DNA from: Eubacterium xylanophilum ATCC 35991
GTDB lineage: Bacteria; Bacillota; Clostridia; Lachnospirales; Lachnospiraceae
DNA length: 34,045 nucleotides
Assembly (NCBI RefSeq): GCF_000518685.1
Contig: NZ_KI912470.1
Span: forward strand, 1-34,045
Direction: 5' to 3'
The stretch's first letter is position 1; each line of letters begins with the position of its first letter. Of the stretch, positions 1 through 6,668 are shown one piece after another. The notes under the pieces are model-generated. The model did no database searches. It had not been told where the DNA came from and saw only the letters and a list, made by a program, of their open reading frames with translations. A program made the translations under genes and the position numbers.

Positions 1-1
1 A

Positions 2-202
2 ACTCCGCAGAATAGAGCTAAGAATTTGATGAAGCTGGACGTACCAAGATGGGCAGCGTATAAAATCGCCTATTGTGGAGACAGATATGCAAGACTCGCT
101 CACAATGGATGGGTACAAAAAGCTATAAGTAAAAAGAGACTAACCTCATTTGGATTAGTCTCAATGTTAGATTACTACACCGAAAGGTGTGTTACTTGTT
201 AA
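2..202 (+). CDS. ltrA: Group II intron reverse transcriptase/maturase, C-terminal fragment (partial at window edge)
   Basis: An open frame enters from the left edge and ends at TAA 200-202, giving 66 residues. It contains VPRWAAYKIAYCGDRYARLA and NGWVQKAIS, and ends in GLVSMLDYYTERCVTC. I recognise this as the conserved C-terminal tail of group II intron-encoded proteins that help the intron fold, splice and reverse-transcribe itself. The tail falls at the right distance before domain V, as expected for an ORF lodged in intron domain IV. The RT and thumb domains lie outside the window. Nothing in the visible part is broken, so the element may be intact. The symbol is used in the generic LtrA-like sense. 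Confidence 0.85.
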   Translation, partial: TPQNRAKNLMKLDVPRWAAYKIAYCGDRYARLAHNGWVQKAISKKRLTSFGLVSMLDYYTERCVTC

Positions 203-208
203 GTTGAT

Positions 209-285
209 TGAACCGCCGTGTACGGAACCGTACGCACGGTGGTGTGAGAGGTCGGGGGATTATTCAAATCTCCCTCCTACTCGAT
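209..285 (+). ncRNA. Group II intron ribozyme domains V and VI
   Basis: Domain V is readable by pairing: ACCGCCGTG (212-220) pairs with CACGGTGGT (235-243), a two-base CG bulge sits at 233-234, and TACG (221-224) pairs with CGTA (229-232) around the loop GAAC. After the GTGAGAG linker, GGGGGAT (254-260) pairs with ATCTCCC (268-274), with one G-U pair, as domain VI. The bulged branch-point A is expected on the 3' side of this helix. CTACTCGAT closes the intron. These are the catalytic core and lariat-branching domains of the self-splicing RNA. Confidence 0.88.
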
Positions 286-322
286 TATACTTATCTAGTG
301 CGACAGCCCCTTTTATTACTAC

Positions 323-1012
323 TTATTTTTGACCGTAATATGCGTTTTCTCCGTGCTTCCTGTTGTAGTGCTTGTCCTGTAGATACTGTGGAGCCGGCAT
401 AACTTGGTGGTTTAGCTGCTCTGTAAAGAGAGCCATCTTGGCAACTTCCTCGAGAACAACGGCATTGTGAACTGCTTCATGTGCGTCTTTTCCCCAGGAA
501 AATGGTCCGTGGTTTTTGCACAAAACTGCCGGAACAGCATTGTAATCACGATTCTTAAACTCCTTAACGATAAGAAGACCGGTATTAACTTCATATCCTT
601 CTTCGATTTCTTCTTTGGTAAGGCAAGGAGCACATGGAATAGGACCATACATATAATCGGCATGAGTTGTTCCATAGCAAGGGATTCCCTTACCTGCCTG
701 AGCCCAACTTGTGGCGTAAGTTGAATGGGTGTGAACCACTCCACCTATCTCAGGAAATGCCTTGTATAACTCAACGTGAGTTGGCGTATCTGAGGAAGGA
801 TTGAGTTTTCCCTCAACAACATTTCCCTCTAAATCCACGATAACCATATCATCTGGAGTGAGTTTGTCATAATCCACTCCGCTAGGTTTTATGGCAAATA
901 GTCCCTTTTCTCTGTCGATTCCACTGACATTTCCCCATGTAAATGTCACGAGACCATACTTTGGAAGCAACATATTGGCTTCATATACATCTTTTTTCAA
1001 TTGTTCTAACAT
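323..1012 (-). CDS. araD: L-ribulose-5-phosphate 4-epimerase
   Basis: The enzyme interconverts L-ribulose 5-phosphate and D-xylulose 5-phosphate, passing arabinose carbon to the pentose phosphate pathway in the cytosol. The frame could open at 1102 (259 aa), but the start at 1012 gives [13 protein letters not shown] and 229 residues, matching E. coli AraD (231 aa, MLEDLKRQVLEAN). All metal-site residues are present: D75 in SSDTPTH, H94 and H96 in VVHTHS, H168 in KNHGPF. Other family blocks are TWGNVS, KPSGVDY and GTTHADY, and the tail KHYNRKHG. No other arabinose gene is in the window, so this is a stand-alone copy. The ribosome site before 1012 is weak (GGATG about 12 bases upstream), while a perfect one lies further up before a tiny ORF at 1077. 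The 259-aa start is unlikely because it falls within a few bases of the predicted transcription start. Confidence 0.95.
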   Translation of the reverse strand: MLEQLKKDVYEANMLLPKYGLVTFTWGNVSGIDREKGLFAIKPSGVDYDKLTPDDMVIVDLEGNVVEGKLNPSSDTPTHVELYKAFPEIGGVVHTHSTYATSWAQAGKGIPCYGTTHADYMYGPIPCAPCLTKEEIEEGYEVNTGLLIVKEFKNRDYNAVPAVLCKNHGPFSWGKDAHEAVHNAVVLEEVAKMALFTEQLNHQVMPAPQYLQDKHYNRKHGENAYYGQK

Positions 1013-1053
1013 ATTAATCACATCATCCCACTGTGTGCCGAAGCGATAATTCC

Positions 1054-1077
1054 CTATATTACTTTGCTTTCGGCCAT
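1054..1077 (-). CDS. Possible 7-codon leader peptide upstream of araD (MAESKVI)
   Basis: On the minus strand AAGGAG (1085-1090) stands exactly 7 bases before an ATG at 1077. That ATG opens a seven-codon ORF, MAESKVI, ending in TAG at 1054-1056, and araD starts 41 bases later in another frame. This is the best ribosome site in the region yet does not read araD. It may be a leader or coupling peptide, a remnant of a former gene, or evidence of a small indel that separated the ribosome site from araD. The call rests only on position and the ribosome site. Confidence 0.3.
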   Translation of the reverse strand: MAESKVI

Positions 1078-1114
1078 CAGGGATCTCCTTTCTTGTATTC
1101 ATAAATCCAATAAC

Positions 1115-1143
1115 ATTTTAACAGAGACTGCGAGATATATCAA
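1115..1143 (-). promoter_or_regulatory. Predicted sigma-A promoter of araD
   Basis: Read on the minus strand, TTGATA (1138-1143) and TAAAAT (1115-1120) are separated by 17 bases. Transcription should begin near 1108. That leaves no room for a ribosome site before the 1102 start but about 95 bases of leader before the preferred araD start at 1012. Nearby, 1158-1169 contains the short palindrome TGACA-AA-TGTCA, a possible operator that I cannot assign to a regulator. Confidence 0.6.
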
Positions 1144-1263
1144 GAGGAAAATATCTAGTGACAAATGTCATAATAACTTCTTACAAATTTCACTATTAGG
1201 GAGAGAAGCTAAGATATATAATGAGATTGTAAAGTAAACCACTTTTGAGAAAGGACGAGTAGG

Positions 1264-2202
1264 ATGAGTACAGTAGTAGAGGTAAAAAATCTGATAAAGA
1301 GATACAAGGAGTTAGTCGCTGTAGATAATTTTGGATTCAGTATAGAAGAGGGCGAAGTTTTTGGCTTGCTCGGACCAAACGGCTCCGGAAAGTCCACGAC
1401 TATTAACTGCCTTTTGTCTATCATGAAGTATGACAATGGTTCGATAAAGATATTTGGTGAGGAGATGGGACCATCAAGGCGGGATATCAAGAGACGTATC
1501 GGAGTTGTCAGTCAGAATGTAGCGGTTATGGAAGATCTTAATGTATATGACAATGTTGATTTTTTCTGTGGACTCTACATAAAGGATAAGGAAAAGAGAA
1601 AAGAGTATGTAGAGGAGGCAATTGAGTTTGTAGGTCTGGAAGAATATAAGAAGTTTAGACCGGCAAAGCTATCAGGAGGACTTTTGAGAAGGTTAAATAT
1701 TGCTTGTGGAATAGCGCACAAGCCGGAGTTAATCATAATGGACGAGCCGACGGTGGCGGTAGATCCCCAGTCTAGAAACAAGATTCTCGAGGGAATACTG
1801 GAGCTAAATAAAAAGGGATCAACCATTATATACACATCTCACTATATGGAGGAGGTCGAGCAGATTTGTTCCAGAATTCTCATTATGGACAAGGGTAAGA
1901 AAATTGCAGTTGGAACCAAGGATGAGTTGAAGCGTGGAATTAATAATACTGAAACTATAACCGTAAATGTTAAGAATATCGCCGATAAAGTGATAAGCGA
2001 TATAGAAAGTATCCATCATGTTTATAAAGTGAAGTATGACGGGGAAACTTTGAAGATTATGTGCAACGGAGGTAAACATAATATAAGCCATGTGGTGGAA
2101 TATTTTGCTGATAATAATATTGGATATGAGGGAATATACTCTGAACTTCCAACGCTAAATGATGTGTTCCTGGAGATTACCGGCAAGGAACTTAGAGATT
2201 AG
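1264..2202 (+). CDS. ABC transporter ATP-binding protein (ABC-2/DrrA type)
   Basis: This 312-residue nucleotide-binding subunit powers an exporter made with the next two proteins. Walker A GPNGSGKST is at 37-45, the Q-loop Gln at 84, the signature LSGGL at 136-140, Walker B LIIMDE at 156-161 and the switch His in TSHYM at 193. The signature has Leu where many families have Gln, as in other DrrA/CcmA-like ATPases (LSGGM/L followed by RR). The C-terminal 100 residues form the regulatory extension usual for drug or peptide exporters of this class. The ribosome site AAAGGACGAGTAGG precedes the ATG. It is the first gene of a five-gene unit; the next gene starts 10 bases after its stop. The substrate cannot be read from sequence. 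Together with the HK/RR pair, an antimicrobial or surfactant-type compound is the likeliest guess. Confidence 0.93.
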   Translation: MSTVVEVKNLIKRYKELVAVDNFGFSIEEGEVFGLLGPNGSGKSTTINCLLSIMKYDNGSIKIFGEEMGPSRRDIKRRIGVVSQNVAVMEDLNVYDNVDFFCGLYIKDKEKRKEYVEEAIEFVGLEEYKKFRPAKLSGGLLRRLNIACGIAHKPELIIMDEPTVAVDPQSRNKILEGILELNKKGSTIIYTSHYMEEVEQICSRILIMDKGKKIAVGTKDELKRGINNTETITVNVKNIADKVISDIESIHHVYKVKYDGETLKIMCNGGKHNISHVVEYFADNNIGYEGIYSELPTLNDVFLEITGKELRD

Positions 2203-2212
2203 GAGGTTTGTC

Positions 2213-3295
2213 ATGGTATTTAGATTATACAAATGGAATATGAAGATGGCTGCTCACAATAAATTCTTCTTATTCTGGAATTTATTGTTTCCAATAATTC
2301 TTGGAACGCTTTTCTTCTCAGCTTTCAATTCCATATATGAGAGCGAAAAGTTCGATACAATTCCCATAGCGATTGTGGGAGATAGTGAGCATTATATCGA
2401 AAATGCACTAAAAGAAATAGAGTTTAGTGATAATGTCAAAATGTTTTCCATCAAGAAGCTAGATGAGAAGAATGCCACTAATGTGCTAAAGAGTAAGGAA
2501 ATATCAGGAATAATCGATGCAAAAGATTACAGCGATGTCAAGATGGATATAGCAGAAGATGGTGTAAATCAGAGTATAATTGCAGGTGTTGTGACGAGCA
2601 TCAGATCAGGCGTAGAGCCAAGCGAGTATGTAAAGGATAAAAACTTGGCGGCTAATAACCCTGATCCATATATACAGTATATGTATTCATTGATAACTAT
2701 GGTTTGCATTCTTGCGTCAACTTCAGTTCTGATGAGTTTGTCAGGGGGAGATGCCAGAAGTTCGGACTCGGGAGTTAGAGTGGAGAGTTCTCCGGTGGGA
2801 AAATTCACCTATCAAATGTCATGTGTCATGTCGGCATTTTCCTTCCAGATTGGAATTATAGGTTTGATGTTGATTTATCTGATAGGAATTCTTGGAATAA
2901 ACTTTGGTGCCAATCCATTGGTAGTATTTGGCACGGCAGTTGTGGGAAATTTGCTTGGATGTGCACTTGGATACCTGGTCAGCAGCTTGTTTGAGACATC
3001 CACGAATATGAAGAATGGAATACTTCTGGTAATAACACTTTTTGGAGGATTTATGTCAGGCCTTATGGTTGCAGATATAAGGATTTTAATAGAGGAAAAT
3101 ATTCCGATAGTGAATCGAATCAATCCATCCGCTATTATTACAGATGCTTTTTATAGTTTGAATGTATATGGTGTTGGAGATAGATATTATTATTCCATTA
3201 TATGGCTCCTATTGGTGAGCATTGCAATGTTTGCCATTGGCGCGGTGGTTTCATACTGGAAAACTTATAGATATAAAGTTAAGGAGGTGCTATAA
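2213..3295 (+). CDS. ABC-2 type permease, first of a pair
   Basis: A 360-residue membrane protein. The frame opens at 2159 inside the ATPase gene, but AGGAGG at 2201-2206 points to ATG 2213 (MVFRLYKWNMKM). It has one N-terminal membrane helix (about residues 17-37), an extracytoplasmic domain of about 130 residues, then about five C-terminal helices. That is the standard ABC-2 permease plan (YhgE/NatB/DrrB-like). It should pair with the next gene product as a heterodimeric transmembrane channel driven by the upstream ATPase. Its stop TAA overlaps the next ATG by one base (TAATG), so translation is probably coupled. The function follows from architecture and context rather than a diagnostic motif. 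Confidence 0.88.
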   Translation: MVFRLYKWNMKMAAHNKFFLFWNLLFPIILGTLFFSAFNSIYESEKFDTIPIAIVGDSEHYIENALKEIEFSDNVKMFSIKKLDEKNATNVLKSKEISGIIDAKDYSDVKMDIAEDGVNQSIIAGVVTSIRSGVEPSEYVKDKNLAANNPDPYIQYMYSLITMVCILASTSVLMSLSGGDARSSDSGVRVESSPVGKFTYQMSCVMSAFSFQIGIIGLMLIYLIGILGINFGANPLVVFGTAVVGNLLGCALGYLVSSLFETSTNMKNGILLVITLFGGFMSGLMVADIRILIEENIPIVNRINPSAIITDAFYSLNVYGVGDRYYYSIIWLLLVSIAMFAIGAVVSYWKTYRYKVKEVL

Positions 3296-4437
3296 TGCAG
3301 ATATTTGTAAAATTTTTCAAGATATATCTCAATGCAAAAGCCAGTGTAACAATTCCTCTTATTGCATTTATAGTAAGCCTTTGTATGATGGCCAAGCTAG
3401 GAGATTCCGAAGATGGAAATGCAGTAAATAACAGTTATTCGGTAGTCGTAATAGATGAGGATAACTCCGAAGTTTCTAAGGAAATAGTCAAGTATATAGA
3501 CAAAACTAATACCATCAAAGAGGGCCAATATGATGATATGATGATAAATGACCTTCTCTATTATAAACACATTGCAGCTGCTATTCGAATTCCAAGGGGA
3601 TTTGGCGAGTCTTTTTTGCAAAGTAAGGCTGAGGGAGATATAAGCATTGAGTCCAGAGTAGACGAGGCCATGCCCACAGGTAAATTTGTGGACAGTCAGA
3701 TCAACCAGTTCTTAAGTGCTATGAAAGTCAAGCTTAATGGTGGAATGGGAATATCTGAAGCGGCAAAGGAGGCGGCGAAAGCCTGTGATACCCAAGGATT
3801 TGTAAATAAGTTGACTGAGGAGAAAACGGGTAAGATGGAGCAAATGTTCATGTTTACATCATATGTGGTAATCTATCTCACATTGATGGGAATCCTGCCG
3901 ATAATTATCTCATTTAACGAGAAGGAAATTATCAGGAGAATTCTTGCTTCCTCCGTGAATCAGTTTAGCAAAAACGCAGCAGTATTCTTCGGATGTGCGG
4001 CGCTGGCTTTCATAGAATTTCTCGTACTAATTGCCACCAATGGCATACTCCTAAAGGACGATGGTTTGTTTGGCGAGGCCTTTGCCATGTGCTGCCTTAA
4101 CTTATTCATCTTTACTCTTGTCTCATGTATGCTTCTCTTCTTGATGTCGACATTCATCAGGAAAAAGGGGGCGGCATCCAATATGTCAGCTGTGGTAATA
4201 TCCCTGGCATTCTCCTTTGTGGGCGGATCATTTGTAAAGCTAGATTATTTGAGTGAAAATATCAAGAAAATCGGACGTTTTACACCGAACTATTGGTATT
4301 CAGTGGCAAATACAGATATCCTGACCGGCAAGGGCTTGACAGATGTTGTGCCATACTTTATGATGGAATTATTATTTGGTGTGGTCTGTGTTGCTGTGGG
4401 GCTGGCAGTGCTAAGGTTTCGCCGAGAGAGAGAGTAA
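3295..4437 (+). CDS. ABC-2 type permease, second of a pair
   Basis: This 380-residue protein repeats the plan of the preceding permease. It has an N-terminal helix (about 14-32, IPLIAFIVSLCMMAKLG), a large extracytoplasmic segment containing VVIDEDNSEVSKE and IRIPRGFGESFL as in ABC-2 membrane family 3, then about five helices from residue 180 to the end. AAGGAGG at 3281-3287 serves the ATG at 3295, which overlaps the previous stop. Two unequal permeases with one ATPase suggest a heterodimeric exporter. I see no sign of truncation or frameshift. Substrate unknown. Confidence 0.88.
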   Translation: MQIFVKFFKIYLNAKASVTIPLIAFIVSLCMMAKLGDSEDGNAVNNSYSVVVIDEDNSEVSKEIVKYIDKTNTIKEGQYDDMMINDLLYYKHIAAAIRIPRGFGESFLQSKAEGDISIESRVDEAMPTGKFVDSQINQFLSAMKVKLNGGMGISEAAKEAAKACDTQGFVNKLTEEKTGKMEQMFMFTSYVVIYLTLMGILPIIISFNEKEIIRRILASSVNQFSKNAAVFFGCAALAFIEFLVLIATNGILLKDDGLFGEAFAMCCLNLFIFTLVSCMLLFLMSTFIRKKGAASNMSAVVISLAFSFVGGSFVKLDYLSENIKKIGRFTPNYWYSVANTDILTGKGLTDVVPYFMMELLFGVVCVAVGLAVLRFRRERE

Positions 4438-4491
4438 TTGTGATGAGTGCAAAGCCCCGAGAAGAAACTGTATGCTGAGGATGAGGTCTTT

Positions 4492-5646
4492 ATGAATAAG
4501 TTATTAGATAAGATAATGATAAACCTATTGACAGTTGTGGCTATGTACAATTTTATGCATGGTATTTCTTTGATTATCTTTATATATTTATCAATAACTT
4601 ATTCGGCAATTTCTTATTATCTAATTACGAGAAATGCATTGGTTAAAGGCTTCAGACCTCAGGGGATGACTGAGTGGATTCTTTATATAATCGACATAAT
4701 TATCATGATAGTATTTATGATAAAACCTGAATTTGCATTATTTATGCCTATAATTTTTTATGACATGATACATAGTAAAAATATTCCGGCTTTTGTCTTG
4801 GGGGTATTTGCCTATGTAAACATGTGGATTCAGGTTGGCAAGTCATCCTCAGAGATAACGGTGCAGGCAATGATACTGAGTATTTCGCTGTGCGTGGTGG
4901 CTGGATATCTTACGATAAAGTCGGAGAAGCACAGTTTGTTGACTTATGAGTACAAGAAACTCCTTGACCGCGGGAAAGTCGATACAGAGCTTCTCGCAAA
5001 GCAAAACGCGGAGATTCTCAGATCTAAGGACATGGAGATTAGCAATGCCCAGACGGAAGAACGCAATAGGATTGCAAGAGACATTCATGATAATGTAGGA
5101 CATATGTTGTCTAGAGCGATACTTCAGGTGGGAGCTCTATTATCAATTTACAAAGATGATCCCCTAAAGTCTCAGTTATCTACTTTGAGAGAGACCCTTG
5201 ATCTCGCAATGAATAATATTCGAAGCAGTGTTCATGATATACATGATGAGTCCATCGATGTGAAGAAACAAATTATGAAGATTTGTGATGGCTTGTCGGA
5301 ACATTTTTCTTGTGAGATTAATATAGATATTGATGACAATATGCCACGAGATGTAAAGTATGCAGTTATAGGAATTACCAAGGAAGCAGTGTCTAATATA
5401 ATTAAACACAGTAGTAACAGACTGGTGAGCATATCGCTGATACGCCATCCTTCTATATATCAGTTGATTATTCATGACTATTCTGACAGCAAATTCCAAC
5501 CTGTGAAAGATGCATTAATTGCCAATAGAGGCGGTATGGGACTTGAAAATATGCGAAATCGCGTGGAGAGTGTAGATGGAATTATCAATATAACAAAGGA
5601 TAGCGGCTACAGAATATTTGTCTCTATCCCGGTGGAGGAGAAATGA
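4492..5646 (+). CDS. Sensor histidine kinase (HisKA_3, DesK/NarX-like)
   Basis: A 384-residue membrane kinase that phosphorylates the downstream regulator. About five hydrophobic helices fill residues 10-145 with almost no extracytoplasmic sensor, so it may sense the membrane itself or the neighbouring transporter. A coiled stretch (150-190) leads to the dimerisation box RDIHDNVGH with phospho-acceptor H199. The ATPase domain shows the N-box KEAVSNIIKH (E298, N302) and the G-box GGMGLENMRNR (347-357). An in-frame GTG at 4447 would add 15 residues, but GAGG five bases before ATG 4492 makes the shorter form more likely. A micro-ORF (MSAKPREETVC, 4443-4478) lies in the 54-base gap after the permease. 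The kinase stop overlaps the regulator start. Small-sensor kinases beside ABC-2 exporters commonly control that exporter, which is the inferred role here. Confidence 0.92.
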   Translation: MNKLLDKIMINLLTVVAMYNFMHGISLIIFIYLSITYSAISYYLITRNALVKGFRPQGMTEWILYIIDIIIMIVFMIKPEFALFMPIIFYDMIHSKNIPAFVLGVFAYVNMWIQVGKSSSEITVQAMILSISLCVVAGYLTIKSEKHSLLTYEYKKLLDRGKVDTELLAKQNAEILRSKDMEISNAQTEERNRIARDIHDNVGHMLSRAILQVGALLSIYKDDPLKSQLSTLRETLDLAMNNIRSSVHDIHDESIDVKKQIMKICDGLSEHFSCEINIDIDDNMPRDVKYAVIGITKEAVSNIIKHSSNRLVSISLIRHPSIYQLIIHDYSDSKFQPVKDALIANRGGMGLENMRNRVESVDGIINITKDSGYRIFVSIPVEEK

Positions 5647-6278
5647 AAATGCGAGTAATGATAATAGATGATGACAATCTTGTTTTGGCTTCACTTAAGA
5701 TGATTGTTGAAGCGGATTCAGAGATTGAGGTGGTAGCCATTGGGACTTCCGGGGAGGAAGCGGTGGAAAAGTATGAGAGATATCAGCCGGATGTGCTGTT
5801 GATGGATATCCGAATGAGTGGAATGTCAGGATTGGATGCGGGCGAGGAGATAATTGGAAGATATAAGGATGCCAGAATCCTATACTTGACTACGTTTAAT
5901 GATGAGGAGTATATAGCTAAGGCGATTGTAATAGGTGCTAAGGGATATATAATCAAGCAGGATTTTGAGGGGATTGTTCCATCTCTCAAGACTGTATATG
6001 AGGGAAATCTGGTATTTGGTAAAGAAATAAGAGAAAACTTATCGAAGATTATCAGCAGTGACGCCAAGAACACTGGACCGACAAGGTTTTCTTCCCTAAC
6101 TCCATTGGAGTTAGAAATTGTAAAACTTGTCAGCGATGGATATAACAATAGGGAAATTGCCGAGGAATTATGTCTATCTGAGGGGACTGTCAGGAATTAT
6201 ATCAGCAATATTTTGAGCAAGCTTGAAATTAGAGATAGAACTAATTTGGCTATTAGTTTTCTAAAAGAAACAGAATGA
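5643..6278 (+). CDS. NarL/LuxR-family response regulator
   Basis: This 211-residue DNA-binding regulator is the partner of the preceding kinase. The receiver domain (1-120) has acidic pocket D10/D11, phospho-acceptor D55 in LLMDIRMSGMSG, T83 or T84 in LTTFND, and K105 in GYIIKQ. The C-terminal helix-turn-helix (about 150-207) reads LTPLELEIVKLVSDGYNN and TVRNYISNILSKLEIRDRT. The ATG at 5643 overlaps the kinase TGA (ATGA), with GGAGGAG just before it. A strong terminator begins 13 bases after the stop, so it is the last gene of the unit. It probably regulates the ABC operon; no operator is obvious upstream of 1264. Confidence 0.94.
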   Translation: MKMRVMIIDDDNLVLASLKMIVEADSEIEVVAIGTSGEEAVEKYERYQPDVLLMDIRMSGMSGLDAGEEIIGRYKDARILYLTTFNDEEYIAKAIVIGAKGYIIKQDFEGIVPSLKTVYEGNLVFGKEIRENLSKIISSDAKNTGPTRFSSLTPLELEIVKLVSDGYNNREIAEELCLSEGTVRNYISNILSKLEIRDRTNLAISFLKETE

Positions 6279-6291
6279 TAAATACGAATTT

Positions 6292-6345
6292 GAAAATGGT
6301 TTTCACAATAAAAGTGAGAACCATTTTCAGTTACATTATTTTTTT
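6292..6345 (+). terminator. Intrinsic terminator after the ABC-HK-RR unit
   Basis: GAAAATGGTTTTCAC (6292-6306) pairs with GTGAGAACCATTTTC (6314-6328) around a 7-base AATAAAA loop. There is one G-U pair, and a T-run follows at 6339-6345. The 15-bp stem isolates the operon from the metal-export genes. Confidence 0.9.
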
Positions 6346-6365
6346 AATTAATTTGACAAAAACAC

Positions 6366-6394
6366 TTGTTTATTCTAAGTTTATGTGCTATAAT
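6366..6394 (+). promoter_or_regulatory. Predicted sigma-A promoter of the metal-export pair
   Basis: TTGTTT (6366-6371), a 17-base spacer and a perfect TATAAT (6389-6394) preceded by TGC (extended -10) lie about 50 bases before the HMA gene. A TTGACA at 6352-6357 is closer to consensus but 31 bases from the -10, so it is not the matching -35. I could not identify a clear ArsR or MerR operator, though metal control would be expected. Confidence 0.65.
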
Positions 6395-6443
6395 TCTTCA
6401 CAAATAAAAGTAATAATATACAAACAGAAAGGATGAGTGAATT

Positions 6444-6662
6444 ATGAAAAAGAAATTCAAGATGGAGAATGTAGATTGCGCAAATTGTGCGAGCAAGATG
6501 GAAGCTGCAATAGCTAAGATCGAGGGAGTCGAGAGTGTATCTCTCAGCTTTATGGCTCAAAAACTCACAATTAATGCTGAGGAAAGCTTGTTTGATGAAA
6601 TAATCGAGAAGGCTGAGGCTGCGTGCAAGAAGATTGATGCAGATGTTTGCATCGTGAGGTAA
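6444..6662 (+). CDS. Small heavy-metal-binding (HMA) chaperone-like protein
   Basis: A 72-residue single HMA domain with the ferredoxin-like beta-alpha-beta-beta-alpha-beta pattern. The metal site is C12/C15 in VDCANCASK, a variant of the GMxCxxC loop. It should bind a soft or borderline cation (Zn, Cd, Pb or Cu) in the cytosol and hand it to the ATPase encoded 6 bases downstream, which has no HMA domain of its own. AAAGGA lies upstream of the ATG. The D before the first Cys (DCANC) is typical of Zn/Cd-type ATPase N-terminal domains, which supports its pairing with that ATPase rather than a copper pump. Confidence 0.9.
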   Translation: MKKKFKMENVDCANCASKMEAAIAKIEGVESVSLSFMAQKLTINAEESLFDEIIEKAEAACKKIDADVCIVR

Positions 6663-6668
6663 CAGGCC

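Larger units (their letters stand above)
1..285 (+). mobile_element. 3' end of a group II intron (retroelement), left part outside the window
   Basis: The left edge holds the last part of a bacterial group II intron: the C-terminus of the intron-encoded reverse transcriptase (stop at 200-202), then a domain V hairpin (212-243) and a domain VI hairpin (254-274), closing with the usual CTACTCGAT-type 3' end near 285. The 3' exon continues straight into the intergenic DNA downstream of araD, so the insertion avoids that gene. The intron is transcribed opposite to araD. Its 5' end, the rest of the ORF and the 5' exon are not in the window, so full length, class and activity cannot be judged. The exact 3' splice point (about 284-286) is inferred from family consensus. 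Confidence 0.88.

Noticed and set aside
208-402. 64-residue open frame starting inside the intron end
   Set aside because: It runs through domains V and VI of the ribozyme, across the splice site and antisense into araD. There is no ribosome site or family resemblance.
1013-1102. 30-residue N-terminal extension of AraD
   Set aside because: It would start within about six bases of the predicted transcription start, has no ribosome site, and does not match the AraD family start.
6352-6394. TTGACA as the -35 of the metal-export promoter
   Set aside because: It is 31 bases from the TATAAT, too far for sigma-A. TTGTTT at 6366 has the correct 17-base spacing.
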